The position numbers and the translations under genes were made by a program. The notes below the pieces were generated by a model. That model made no database searches. It had not been told where the DNA came from and saw only the letters and a list, made by a program, of their open reading frames with translations. Below, one piece after another: positions 35,314-43,641 of a DNA stretch of 64,000 nt. Within the stretch, counting starts at the first letter, position 1, and each line of letters begins with the position of its first letter. Origin of the DNA: Clostridiaceae bacterium Marseille-Q4145 (GTDB lineage: Bacteria; Bacillota; Clostridia; Lachnospirales; Lachnospiraceae); contig JAGTTP010000001.1 in assembly GCA_018223365.1 (NCBI GenBank), positions 372,001 through 436,000 on the forward strand, written 5' to 3'.

Positions 35314-37020
35314 ATGGGAATTTTTTCACGGAAGAAAAAAGAAGACAAGGCTGCCGCTGACCCTGTATGGCAGGAGAATCCACTGTTTGAACAGGAAGGA
35401 CCACAAAGAATCTCTACTGTCAATGTCCCTATGCGCGATTTATACGATGAATTGTCGGCTTCTAAAAAAGGAGGCAGCGGACTTTTTAAAAAGAATTCAG
35501 ATAAGTATAATGAAGTTTCTGACAGTATGGTTCGCGTGTTAAGTTTACTGGCTTCTCCTTTGAAGAAAAATGATTATGAATCCACAAAGGAAGTGGCACG
35601 TCAGGTAACAAACAGTTATCAAAATCTGGTCTCCAAGTGCGACCGTTATCTAAATCGCTATGCTTTCTCTGACCGCGGTAAAGCTCGGCAGGATATTGTC
35701 GAGAAAATAAAAGCGCAGGCCATGGAAGACCAATTAACACTGACTACTTACTGGGGACAGTATCAGACTCTTCCTGCTTCGGAACAGGCTTCCAATGTAT
35801 GGCAGGCTGTGGAAATCGCACGTCGCAAAAAGTTTTATATGAAAAAAGCGGATTCCGAACACAGTCATGTCGGTGGTTTAGCCAGTCGTCTGACGGTACT
35901 GAAAGAAGGTGATCTGGAGAACACGGATACTTCCGGCTTTTTTAAAGATGCTGAAATATTTACATATTATGAGGATAAAGAAGTTCTTATTTTCAAACTT
36001 ATGGAACGAGCCCTCAAGCTGTCTCCTATTTCTGATAGCCTTTATGAAAAGGCAAAGGAAAAAATGTTAAGTTGTACTTCTTCCTGGGATCTGACAAATG
36101 CATCCATTCAATCACTGGCAGACATCTTAAAAAATATGGATGAAATGTTGACTGTTCCAGAATTTTCTTCTTATGTAAAATCCTTATGTGCACTTGCAGA
36201 TTCTTATGATATCACTAGATACAATATTCGAACAAAAGGTCTTTTAAACGTAAATTTGCAAGATGGAGAGAGCATTAATCTTTCTAATAGAAATGTAGCT
36301 ACCAGCCGTATGGCCGATCTTCTTGGTGCCGGAGATGTAATTGCCCGATCAGAAACCGTCGAAATGGTGGAACCTGGAAAAGCCACCGGAAGAGTTGGGA
36401 ATCTGATGCAGAAAGCAGAAGGAAAAGCTGCCGCTGCCATTGCTGAACGTTATAAAAATAAAACCGCATCCTCTGATTCCGGTGATATTTCTCAGAAAAT
36501 AACCGGCAATTTACAACGTCAGTTGACAAATCTTCAGGTATTGGATTATATTACAGGTCAGATTGACAGGCATACGAACAATTATTTTATTCAGGAAGAC
36601 GAGTCTACCGGAATGTTGACTGGTGTGACCGGAATAGATAATGATTTTTCCTTTGGTAATGCTTACCAAACAAATAACATCATCGGGCAAAACGGAATCA
36701 GTATCTTTAATGATGATGGAACTTTTCATATTCCACATATGGATGCAGCTATGGCAGATCGGATTCTGGCCGTGAACAAAGAACAGCTCTTCTTTCTGCT
36801 TGGCGACCTGTTGGAGCCATCCGCCATTGAAAATGCCTGGAAACGTCTTGCACAGGTACAGACAGCTATCAAAAAAGAAAAAGAGGAAAGCGGAAGTCAT
36901 TTCTTTCTTCAAAATCAGGAATGGAATGCAGAGACACTGGAAGAATTTAAAAATACGATCGTTACCGGAATGTTTAATAAGAAATCAGGCGGAACTTACG
37001 TTTCAAGACTTTTACTATAA
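35314..37020 (+). CDS. Predicted kinase-fold protein (PI3/4K- or HipA-like catalytic motifs), family unknown
   Basis: The product has 568 residues, no signal peptide and no membrane segment. The N-terminal 300 residues are mostly helical. From about residue 305 there is a kinase-like core: LNVNLQDGE and SNRNVATSRMADLLGAGDV (about 323-341), then LQVLDYITGQIDRHTNNYFI (407-426), which reads as a catalytic D-R-H-x-x-N loop, and GIDNDFSFG (440-448), which reads as the metal-binding DFG equivalent. This D-R-H-x-x-N ... I-D-N-D pair is that of PI3/4-kinase-like and HipA-like kinases. AAAGGAGG precedes the ATG. It converges on an AAA+ gene with a shared terminator. A natural substrate cannot be inferred. 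Confidence 0.7.
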   Translation: MGIFSRKKKEDKAAADPVWQENPLFEQEGPQRISTVNVPMRDLYDELSASKKGGSGLFKKNSDKYNEVSDSMVRVLSLLASPLKKNDYESTKEVARQVTNSYQNLVSKCDRYLNRYAFSDRGKARQDIVEKIKAQAMEDQLTLTTYWGQYQTLPASEQASNVWQAVEIARRKKFYMKKADSEHSHVGGLASRLTVLKEGDLENTDTSGFFKDAEIFTYYEDKEVLIFKLMERALKLSPISDSLYEKAKEKMLSCTSSWDLTNASIQSLADILKNMDEMLTVPEFSSYVKSLCALADSYDITRYNIRTKGLLNVNLQDGESINLSNRNVATSRMADLLGAGDVIARSETVEMVEPGKATGRVGNLMQKAEGKAAAAIAERYKNKTASSDSGDISQKITGNLQRQLTNLQVLDYITGQIDRHTNNYFIQEDESTGMLTGVTGIDNDFSFGNAYQTNNIIGQNGISIFNDDGTFHIPHMDAAMADRILAVNKEQLFFLLGDLLEPSAIENAWKRLAQVQTAIKKEKEESGSHFFLQNQEWNAETLEEFKNTIVTGMFNKKSGGTYVSRLLL

Positions 37021-37101
37021 AATGAAAGAAGCGGATGCCAAGCATGATCACGCCGGTGGTGCTGCAAGAGCAACGAAAACAGCACAACACTATGCTGATT
37101 C

Positions 37102-37149
37102 AAAAAAGGAGCTGTTGATCCCTCACCTATTTTGCAACAACTCCTTTTT
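37102..37149. terminator. Bidirectional terminator between the kinase-like and AAA+ genes
   Basis: AAAAAGGAG-TGTTG pairs with CAACA-CTCCTTTTT, with T runs on both strands. It serves the two converging genes. Confidence 0.82.
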
Positions 37150-37202
37150 CTTCTGTTAGTTTTCATTACTCTTTGGGCAGGTGACTGTTCTTCCGCAATG
37201 AC

Positions 37203-39188
37203 TCATTTTCCAGCTTCTTCTTCCATCATATCTCCATATAATCCGAAATCTTTGCTGAGCATGACTTTTCCTGTTTTCGCATTTTCATTTTTGATACTGT
37301 ACAGCACATCCAGCATGGATACCGGCTCATTTCTCGCTGCTGCCAGGAAGGCGGCATTCAGAACGATATTTTTAATCGACCCACCGGAGATTTCAAACTG
37401 TTCCGCCAGATAATCATAATCCAGATATTCTGTCGGAATCTCATCGGAAAAACTGGATTTCCAGAGTTCTTTTCTTAAGCGTGCATCCGGGAGTGAAAAT
37501 TCCACCACATATCGAATACGCCTCATGAATGCCTCATCAATATTTTTCCGATAGTTGGTCGCCAGAATCACGATGCCATCATACTGCTCGATTCGCTGCA
37601 GAATATAGGATACTTCCGTATTGGCATATTTATCCTTTGCCTCGTGCACATCACTTCTTTTTCCGAAGATCGCATCAGCTTCATCAAAGAACAGCACCGT
37701 ATTGTTCTTCTCTGCCGCATTAAAAATTTCTTCCAGCCGTTTCTCCGTTTCACCAATGTATTTGTCGACTACCTGGGACAGATCAATCCGGTAAAGCGGC
37801 AGATTCAGCATATTGGCAATTACGTGAACTGCCATGGTTTTACCGGTTCCGGGCGGGCCATAAAACAGTGCGGATACATTTTTTCCATAGGAATATCTGC
37901 TTTCCAGATTCCATTCATCATACACTTTATGCCGGTGCCATACGTGCGCACAGATATTGTTGAGAATCCTTTTTTGCTCCGGCCAAAGTTTCAGGTCATC
38001 AAAGGTATACTGAACCGGGATTCTTTTGATGCTGCCGCAGGATGGCTTCAGAAGAACTTCTTCACAGATTCGGCCGATCTCGCTCTCACCGATGGTCAAT
38101 GCAGCAGAAGTTACCACGATACGCTCCACAGCTTTGCGGATTTCTTCGGCGGAAAGTTTAAACTTCGAGCCTGCTGTAATGCAGTCTACCTGCTTTCGAA
38201 TTCCATGTTCTTCCGTAAATCCCTTCCAGAGTGCAATTCTTTCTGGTCTTCCATACGCAGGCACCAGCACATACTCTACATGGCTGTGAATCCGCGGAAT
38301 CACTTCTGCTTCCATATCTGTACACAAAAATACACGAATATTCTGAGCAAGCATCGGTCTCAGGAAATGCGTCAGTACCTGTTCCAGTGCTTCCTGACTG
38401 ATATGATAAAGGCAGATTCCACAATCAAGGAGCATGCCTTCCCGAATCAGTAACTGTGGATATAACAGGCCATCTTTACACTGCTGAATCTGCCGGATAT
38501 CCGCCAGAATCATTTTCTGTCCTGTTGCATGGCATGCTTTTTTCAGGAGAAACTTCTTTCCGCATCCTGTATTTCCTGCGATCTGGACACAGTCCCCGTT
38601 CTCCTTTCTCAAGATATCTGAAAGTTCTTGCTCAACCGCCTCATTTACGTAGATTTCTCCAGGATCTTCCTCTCCTGTGTAAAGTTCAGTTCCCACACGG
38701 GTTAATTTTTCATCAATAACATCCGGATCCAGAAAATAGTCCAGGATTCTTGTATCTGCCCAGAAAACATGCCTCAAAAATAATCCATGATTTTTCTCAC
38801 ACTGCAAAATACGCCCGGCACATTCCCAGACCTGTTTCATTTCTTTATAAGTAACTTCCTCATCACACAACGATTCCATCACATCCAGTGTGATTCCATT
38901 CCACTGCTCTTTTGCAAACTGGTGAAATTCCGGATACAAAAGTCCTGCAATACAACAGTCCAGCAATTTTCTACTAATCTCTGTATTTCCACAAAGTTCG
39001 ATCAGTCTCCTGTATTTTTCAGCTTCTTCACTCTCTCCGGCTAGCAAGTTCTGGTACACTTCCCTGATCTCACCTTCCTCCGACAATTCTGTTTCAAACA
39101 GGTGATGGTATTTTTCAGGAAGATTTTTTCCCTCTTTCATCTGGATCCATGCCAGAATCACTTCTGTCAGATACTGTATATATCTCAT
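37203..39188 (-). CDS. Large AAA+ ATPase with a degenerate second P-loop
   Basis: The product has 661 residues. The N-terminal 170 residues are helical. A first P-loop, GNTGCGKK (205-212), lacks the usual final Ser/Thr and may be inactive. A complete classical AAA module follows: Walker A GPPGTGKT (444-451), Walker B VLFFDEADAIFGKR (498-511), sensor 1 ILATNYRKNID (near 542) and arginine finger region FMRRIRYVVEF, then the SGGSIKNIVLNAAFLAA helix. This layout is seen in stand-alone ATPases and in those associated with extracellular contractile injection systems. No phage-tail-like gene is in the window. It converges on the kinase-like gene. Its role is unknown. Confidence 0.8.
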   Translation of the reverse strand: MRYIQYLTEVILAWIQMKEGKNLPEKYHHLFETELSEEGEIREVYQNLLAGESEEAEKYRRLIELCGNTEISRKLLDCCIAGLLYPEFHQFAKEQWNGITLDVMESLCDEEVTYKEMKQVWECAGRILQCEKNHGLFLRHVFWADTRILDYFLDPDVIDEKLTRVGTELYTGEEDPGEIYVNEAVEQELSDILRKENGDCVQIAGNTGCGKKFLLKKACHATGQKMILADIRQIQQCKDGLLYPQLLIREGMLLDCGICLYHISQEALEQVLTHFLRPMLAQNIRVFLCTDMEAEVIPRIHSHVEYVLVPAYGRPERIALWKGFTEEHGIRKQVDCITAGSKFKLSAEEIRKAVERIVVTSAALTIGESEIGRICEEVLLKPSCGSIKRIPVQYTFDDLKLWPEQKRILNNICAHVWHRHKVYDEWNLESRYSYGKNVSALFYGPPGTGKTMAVHVIANMLNLPLYRIDLSQVVDKYIGETEKRLEEIFNAAEKNNTVLFFDEADAIFGKRSDVHEAKDKYANTEVSYILQRIEQYDGIVILATNYRKNIDEAFMRRIRYVVEFSLPDARLRKELWKSSFSDEIPTEYLDYDYLAEQFEISGGSIKNIVLNAAFLAAARNEPVSMLDVLYSIKNENAKTGKVMLSKDFGLYGDMMEEEAGK

Positions 39189-39204
39189 AGGCCCACCTTC
39201 TACA

Positions 39205-39345
39205 ATTTCACTTTTTCTTATTCTACCACGATTTCTCTTTCTCCGAACGAAGCTTTTTCCCGTATCTGTTCTGCATTCAATTGTGTCATTATCGGGAATC
39301 TTGCTCGATTGGAGCTCCGAGAATGAGATGTGAATTAGCTAGATT
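39205..39345. repeat. Interspersed repeat, copy 2
   Basis: The direct repeat partner of 34790-34950 lies immediately upstream of the AAA+ gene. Together the two copies flank the kinase-like/AAA+ pair. The minus strand keeps the short frame MTQLNAEQIREKASFGEREI. Confidence 0.75.
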
Positions 39346-39446
39346 TATTGCATATTTGCATTATAATATACAGTTATGTAAATAACAACATTTTTCCATC
39401 TCAAATTGCTTTTTTCTTTCCTCTATACTACGCCAAAAAAAGTGCG

Positions 39447-39611
39447 TGTTCACTTGTATTTACCTTTATTACCTTAGGTACTATTTATGCAGGTGTACGC
39501 AACGGAATCGAGCGCGTGTCCAAATTTATGATCCAGTATCTCTGCCCCATCTTCGCAGCTATCATACTGATCAGCTCCGTGGCCAATGCTTTCGGTTGGA
39601 TATCCATGTAA
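39447..39611 (+). pseudogene. Gutted copy of the NSS transporter gene (copy A)
   Basis: 39449-39538 matches 44088-44162 and then 44924 onward of the intact gene (43642-45009), with one or two differences. The internal join falls on the 8-base word TTTATGAT, present at both ends of the missing ~770 bases. The N-terminal 150 codons are also gone. What remains reads FTFITLGTIYAGVRNGIERV joined to the C-terminal IQYLCPIFAAIILISSVANA and FGWISM. Not functional as a transporter. Confidence 0.88.
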
Positions 39612-40917
39612 AAAATCCCACATTCAGAATAATTCCCACCATAGTGGATACCGGCGCAGCCAGACCGATCATGGTCAGGCTCGCGTTGGGCTGAATACTC
39701 ATAATGTAAGCAAATGGCAGACGTATCAACAAAGTCTGAATAAGTCCCTGGGTCATGACCCACACGGTTTTGTTATTTCCATTAAAGTAGCCTATCATAC
39801 TGAACAATACTGCGGTTACAATGGTCTCTGGAGCAAATCCTTTGAGATAAGCAAAACCGTTCTGGATGACTGCTTCATCTGTGGAGAAGAATCCGGTCAG
39901 CACATCACCTTTCAGCATCACCAGTGCAAATACAAAGCATCCTACCACCAGTCCTACGCCAATTCCGGTAAGCATGGACTGTCTGGCACGTTTCAGCTTT
40001 CCTGCACCCACATTCTGGGATACAAAGGATGCCATGGACTGCATCAGGGCACTTGGTACCAGCATTGCAAAGTTTACGATCTTACAGGCTACACCGTAAC
40101 CGGATGATGCCTCCAGTCCCAGACGGTTGACAAAGGCGCAGAGTGCCAGAAAAGAGATTTGTGTCAAAAACTCCTGCAATGCCAGCGGAAGCCCGATCTC
40201 CAGAAATCTCTGACATTGAATATTCAATCGAAAATCCTTTTTGGTAATCTCAAATGGCAGTTGCTTCTTCATAAGAAGAATCACTGCAAATACCACACTG
40301 CATGCCTGGGCGGCCACCGTCGCAATTGCCGCACCGGCTGCATCCATATGAAGTCCGGCCACCAGAGCCAGATCGCCGAAAATATTGATGATACAGGCTA
40401 CCAGCACGAACAAAAGCGGAGATTTACTGTCGCCAAGTCCTCTGAAAATTGCAGACAGCAAGTTGTAAGCTACAATGAAGAAAATTCCTGCTCCACAAAT
40501 CCGCACATACGTGGTTGTCAGATCCACAGCCTCTGTGGGAGCCTGCATCAATATAGAAATCGGACGGGCAAAACCCACCATTACTACAAACAGAACGACA
40601 GAAATAATGGTAAAGACAATGGCGGATCCACCGATAACAGAACCGATCTGCTCCGGCTTCTTTTCACCCAGATACCGGGCAATCAGCACCGTAATACCCA
40701 TAGCTGTCTGTATTACTACAAAAGTAACCAGATTCAATACCTGGCTTCCGGTAGAAACGGCGGACAGTCCGGAAGTGGAACCAAATCTTCCCACTACCAA
40801 AAGATCTACCGCTCCATAAGCAGCCTGTAAGATCAATGCCCCAAGCACTGGCATCATAAAAGTTACCAGTTTCTTTAAAATACTTCCCTGTGTAAAATCT
40901 GATTGATCATTTGTCAT
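39571..40917 (-). CDS. MATE-family multidrug/sodium antiporter
   Basis: The product has 448 residues with 12 predicted membrane segments. MATE landmarks include FMMPVLGALILQAAYGAVDL near residue 17 and GLPLALQEFLTQISFLALCA near residue 240 in the second half. Its start overlaps the marR stop by 11 bases and GGAGAGAG precedes it. The 3' end overlaps the remnant of the NSS transporter gene by 41 bases; the same overlap existed in the other copy of this duplicated block. Probably repressed by the adjacent MarR protein. Confidence 0.93.
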   Translation of the reverse strand: MTNDQSDFTQGSILKKLVTFMMPVLGALILQAAYGAVDLLVVGRFGSTSGLSAVSTGSQVLNLVTFVVIQTAMGITVLIARYLGEKKPEQIGSVIGGSAIVFTIISVVLFVVMVGFARPISILMQAPTEAVDLTTTYVRICGAGIFFIVAYNLLSAIFRGLGDSKSPLLFVLVACIINIFGDLALVAGLHMDAAGAAIATVAAQACSVVFAVILLMKKQLPFEITKKDFRLNIQCQRFLEIGLPLALQEFLTQISFLALCAFVNRLGLEASSGYGVACKIVNFAMLVPSALMQSMASFVSQNVGAGKLKRARQSMLTGIGVGLVVGCFVFALVMLKGDVLTGFFSTDEAVIQNGFAYLKGFAPETIVTAVLFSMIGYFNGNNKTVWVMTQGLIQTLLIRLPFAYIMSIQPNASLTMIGLAAPVSTMVGIILNVGFFTWISNRKHWPRS

Positions 40918-41359
40918 AAGTCTCTCTCCTCTCGTTCATAATCTGATAAAACTTCTCAATTGTCCGAATCACACACTGTGCATCTTCTTCCGAAATCTCA
41001 TCCATATACGGAACCAACATCCGGAAATACTGTTCATTATATTTCTGCGACAACTGTTTTCCCGCCTCCGTAACCACAATATAGGTCACTCGACCATCAT
41101 CGGGCGAAGCAATTTTCTGCAGATATCCTTTTGTCTCCATCTCCTTTACAGTTCTGGTGACACCGGGACGTGGAAGATTCAGCGCATCACTGATATCCGA
41201 TACTTTTACATGAATCTCCTGTTTTTCCAGTATCTGGATGGCATCCAGGTAATGAATATAGGAAGACGTTACGCCATCCGGCAGTGGCGGCAGCAGATCC
41301 CTTGCCCTTTTTGCCTGATAACAGGCATCAAACATTTTTTTCAGTGTTTCAATTCTCAT
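40907..41359 (-). CDS. MarR-family transcriptional regulator
   Basis: The product has 150 residues with a winged helix: IHYLDAIQILEKQEIHVKVSDI is followed by ALNLPRPGVTRTVKEMETKG (recognition) and the wing ASPDDGRVTYIVVTEAG. The start at 41359 is preceded by GGAG; an upstream ATG at 41386 lies in the operator. It controls, in all likelihood, its own gene and the MATE pump, through the palindrome directly upstream. Confidence 0.92.
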   Translation of the reverse strand: MRIETLKKMFDACYQAKRARDLLPPLPDGVTSSYIHYLDAIQILEKQEIHVKVSDISDALNLPRPGVTRTVKEMETKGYLQKIASPDDGRVTYIVVTEAGKQLSQKYNEQYFRMLVPYMDEISEEDAQCVIRTIEKFYQIMNERRETYDK

Positions 41360-41365
41360 AATAAA

Positions 41366-41432
41366 AAATCTCCATATAATTACCAAAGTTAATTACTAAT
41401 GATAATTATATGGGGATTTAAAAAATTGTCAA
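41366..41432 (-). promoter_or_regulatory. marR promoter with operator palindrome (copy A)
   Basis: On the minus strand -35 TTGACA (41427-41432) and -10 TATAAT (41405-41410) are 16 bases apart. A 17-base inverted repeat, arms 41366-41382 and 41403-41419 with one mismatch, covers the -10 and the start region. The arm nearest the gene contains the GGAG ribosome site. Confidence 0.75.
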
Positions 41433-41456
41433 TACTGTTTTTCTTTACAACTACGG

Positions 41457-41535
41457 AATTACATTTTTCAGATTATGTACCCGTGCACCTTTCACTCGGG
41501 TGCACTTCGGTACCATACGTTTCTCTTCCATCTTC
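41457..41535 (-). pseudogene. 5' fragment of the UvrA-like gene (duplication breakpoint)
   Basis: About 75 bases match 49051-49125, the first ~25 codons of the UvrA-like gene (MEEKRMVPKCIRVKGARVHN region), with three or four differences. The fragment runs directly into the 3' end of the aldo/keto reductase gene. It marks one edge of the duplicated block. Confidence 0.85.
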
Positions 41536-41537
41536 TC

Positions 41538-42683
41538 TTAACATCCAAATAATTTTGCTGTTTTTTCCATACGCTCCGCAATGGACACGCCAAACGGACA
41601 GCGGCTCTCGCAGGCTTGGCATCCGATGCATTCGGAAGCCTTATGTTCCAGCAGTTCATAATGAGACTGCACCGTCGCCGGTACTTCCGGCTGCATGATA
41701 GCCAGATCATAGAATTTATTGATCATGGCAATATCCAGATTGGACACGCAGGGTTTGCAATGACCGCAGTAAGTACATTCTCCTCTATAAGAATGGAACG
41801 GTGCATTGGCAATCACAGACGCATAATCTTTTTCTTCCTCTGTTGCCATCTCATACGCAACTGCACTGTCCACCTGCTCCTTCGTATCATAGCCACACAT
41901 GATGGAACAGACTGCAGGTCTGGTCAAAGCATAATGAATACACTGTACCGGTGTCAGTGCCACGCCAAAGGGTGAACGTTTTTCATCGAACAGTCTTCCG
42001 CCTGCAAATCCTTTCATGACCGTAATTCCCACATCATTCTGTTCACAGACCTGATAAAGATGTGCACGGTCTGCATCAATACCTTTCAGACTGGTATCAA
42101 ATTCGTCGGCAAACATGGTATCAATATTTTCACTGGCCGGAAGCATGTCAAAGGCCGGATTGATACTGAACAGAATCATTTCCACATATCCAGACTCTGC
42201 TGCCTTCACTGCCACCTTCGGATTATGGGAACTCATACCGATATGGCGGATGACACCCTTATTTTTCAACTCCATTACATAATCCATATAGTCCGAATGC
42301 TGAATCTGCTCCCACTCTTCCTCAGAATCCACATAGTGAATCATACCCAGATCAATATAATCGGTCTGCAGCCGTTTCAGCAAATCCTCAAAAGCCGGAC
42401 GAACGTATTTCATATCTCTGGTCCGATAGTACTGCTCATCCTTCCAGGTGGAACCAATATGTCCCTGAATAAACCACTGGCCACGATTTTCCTTAATTCC
42501 TTCTCCGATGATATTTCTAGATTTCGGATCCGGCATCCAGCAGTCCAGAATGTTGATTCCTTTGGATGAAGCATAACGGATCAGTTCAATACTCTCCACC
42601 TCCGGATGACGCTCCAGCCATTCTCCGCCAAAACCAATCTCACTGACCTGTAAGCCTGTTTTTCCCAGTCGATTTGTTTTCAT
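41538..42683 (-). CDS. Aldo/keto reductase with C-terminal ferredoxin domain
   Basis: The product has 381 residues. The N-terminal AKR barrel (about 1-275) starts MKTNRLGKTGLQVSEIGFGG, with the conserved Asp in INILDCWMPD and a typical LLKRLQTDYIDLGMIHYVD segment. The C-terminal part carries two cysteine clusters, CTYCGHCKPC (near 305) and CIGCQACESRCPFG (near 354), for two 4Fe-4S clusters. This fusion is common in anaerobes and links a flavin-free or ferredoxin-coupled reduction to the AKR fold. GAGGGG precedes the ATG. It lies between the two copies of the duplicated block and is not itself duplicated. Confidence 0.92.
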   Translation of the reverse strand: MKTNRLGKTGLQVSEIGFGGEWLERHPEVESIELIRYASSKGINILDCWMPDPKSRNIIGEGIKENRGQWFIQGHIGSTWKDEQYYRTRDMKYVRPAFEDLLKRLQTDYIDLGMIHYVDSEEEWEQIQHSDYMDYVMELKNKGVIRHIGMSSHNPKVAVKAAESGYVEMILFSINPAFDMLPASENIDTMFADEFDTSLKGIDADRAHLYQVCEQNDVGITVMKGFAGGRLFDEKRSPFGVALTPVQCIHYALTRPAVCSIMCGYDTKEQVDSAVAYEMATEEEKDYASVIANAPFHSYRGECTYCGHCKPCVSNLDIAMINKFYDLAIMQPEVPATVQSHYELLEHKASECIGCQACESRCPFGVSIAERMEKTAKLFGC

Positions 42684-42777
42684 GTTATCCCCTCACTCGT
42701 TTTCTTAGTTTCTTTTATTATAACCAGTCTGAAATAGAGGTTGTCAAGGAATTCATTCACCATTATCCTTATATTAG

Positions 42778-42807
42778 AAAAACGCTGCCAATAAAACTGA
42801 CAGCGCT
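42778..42807 (-). terminator. Intrinsic terminator after the orphan small gene
   Basis: CGCTGTCA pairs with TGGCAGCG on the minus strand (one G-T pair), followed by TTTTT. Confidence 0.8.
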
Positions 42808-42921
42808 CTTCTCTGAAAATTTATTTTAAGAAATTTGGCAACGAACTTCCCAACGTTCCTTCCGGCATCTCCAGTCCCATCATTTTCCAGTGGCCGGTCA
42901 TGGTATCTTTTCCGCGGCATT

Positions 42922-43098
42922 TTATTCTTGCTTTTTCTTCTCCACCTTCGGCGGCAGATAATGATTAATTTCTTCATAGGCTTCCACTTCCTCATCACTT
43001 TGCAATCCACGGGGAATCAACCCGGTGCAGTCCTGAGTGGATGCGGAATTGACCAGATAGTCGGTGGAATCAATTAGTTTCTGGTTATCTTTTTTCAT
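42922..43098 (-). CDS. 58-residue orphan protein
   Basis: The product is small and charged: MKKDNQKLIDSTDYLVNSAS then TQDCTGLIPRGLQSDEEV and a Tyr/Lys-rich tail (NHYLPPKVEKKKQE). AGGAGG precedes the ATG at 43098. A decayed second copy at 35005-35110 shows the family is repeated in the genome. I recall near-identical small proteins scattered in Lachnospiraceae, but no function is known to me. There is no signal peptide or membrane segment and only one Cys. It is followed by a 26-codon open frame in another phase (42821-42901) and then a terminator. Confidence 0.7.
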   Translation of the reverse strand: MKKDNQKLIDSTDYLVNSASTQDCTGLIPRGLQSDEEVEAYEEINHYLPPKVEKKKQE

Positions 43099-43321
43099 AG
43101 CGAAACCTCCTGACAAAAATAGTATCCCCGGACTCTGATCAAATCATACCTCTGTTTTTTACTCCAATGTTTGAATAGTCGTATTCTTTGAGCAGTGTTG
43201 AAAGGTAAAAATAATTCGCAGTAATTTCGTTGAATTTAAGCCAATTCCTTTGCGATAAGGTAAAATTCTGGAAAAGAATCCAGTTGCTGAGTGCAATAAG
43301 ATCCAGAAGAAGTATTATCCA
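43099..43321. other. Intergenic region between the orphan gene and the transposase remnant
   Basis: No complete gene is seen. The last 60 bases (from about 43258) already read in frame with the transposase remnant (VAECNKIQKKYYP), so the fragment began further upstream. No terminal inverted repeat was found. Confidence 0.5.
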
Positions 43322-43528
43322 ATGCTATTTGAAAAGTTTGCAGGTGTAAAAGATCCTCGACATCAAAGCTATATCGAATATACAACAAAGACGATGCTGG
43401 GAACGCTGTACTATAAATGTCTTGGCAGAATTGAGAGTATGCGTGAGATGACCCGAAAATTTAATGACGAGCAGATCGTGGAAAACTTATATTCATTTTT
43501 GGGAGAAAGAAAAAAGGCTATGAAGTAA
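43322..43528 (+). pseudogene. Insertion-sequence transposase, N-terminal remnant
   Basis: The fragment reads MLFEKFAGVKDPRHQSYIEY and continues to MREMTRKFNDEQIVENLYSF, which recalls the N-terminal part of DDE transposases common in Lachnospiraceae. Only about 68 codons are left; the catalytic domain is missing. No ribosome site is present. After the stop, another phase stays open for about 40 codons (GYEVNLPFATDQAVPELLF), so a frameshifted joining of unrelated sequence is possible. Confidence 0.6.
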
Positions 43529-43641
43529 ATTTACCTTTCGCAACTGATCAAGCAGTTCCGGAATTGCTTTTTCCACTCCTGCGTGTTACACTGGAACAAG
43601 TGCGTATTTCGCAAATAAATGGACAAAAGGGGATATGAAAC

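Noticed and set aside
37203..39188. An extracellular contractile injection system
   Set aside because: Only the AAA+ ATPase resembles such systems; no sheath, tube, baseplate or spike genes are in the window.
39447..39611. A short functional membrane protein of 87 codons
   Set aside because: Its sequence is two distant pieces of the NSS transporter joined by an internal deletion, without a ribosome site.
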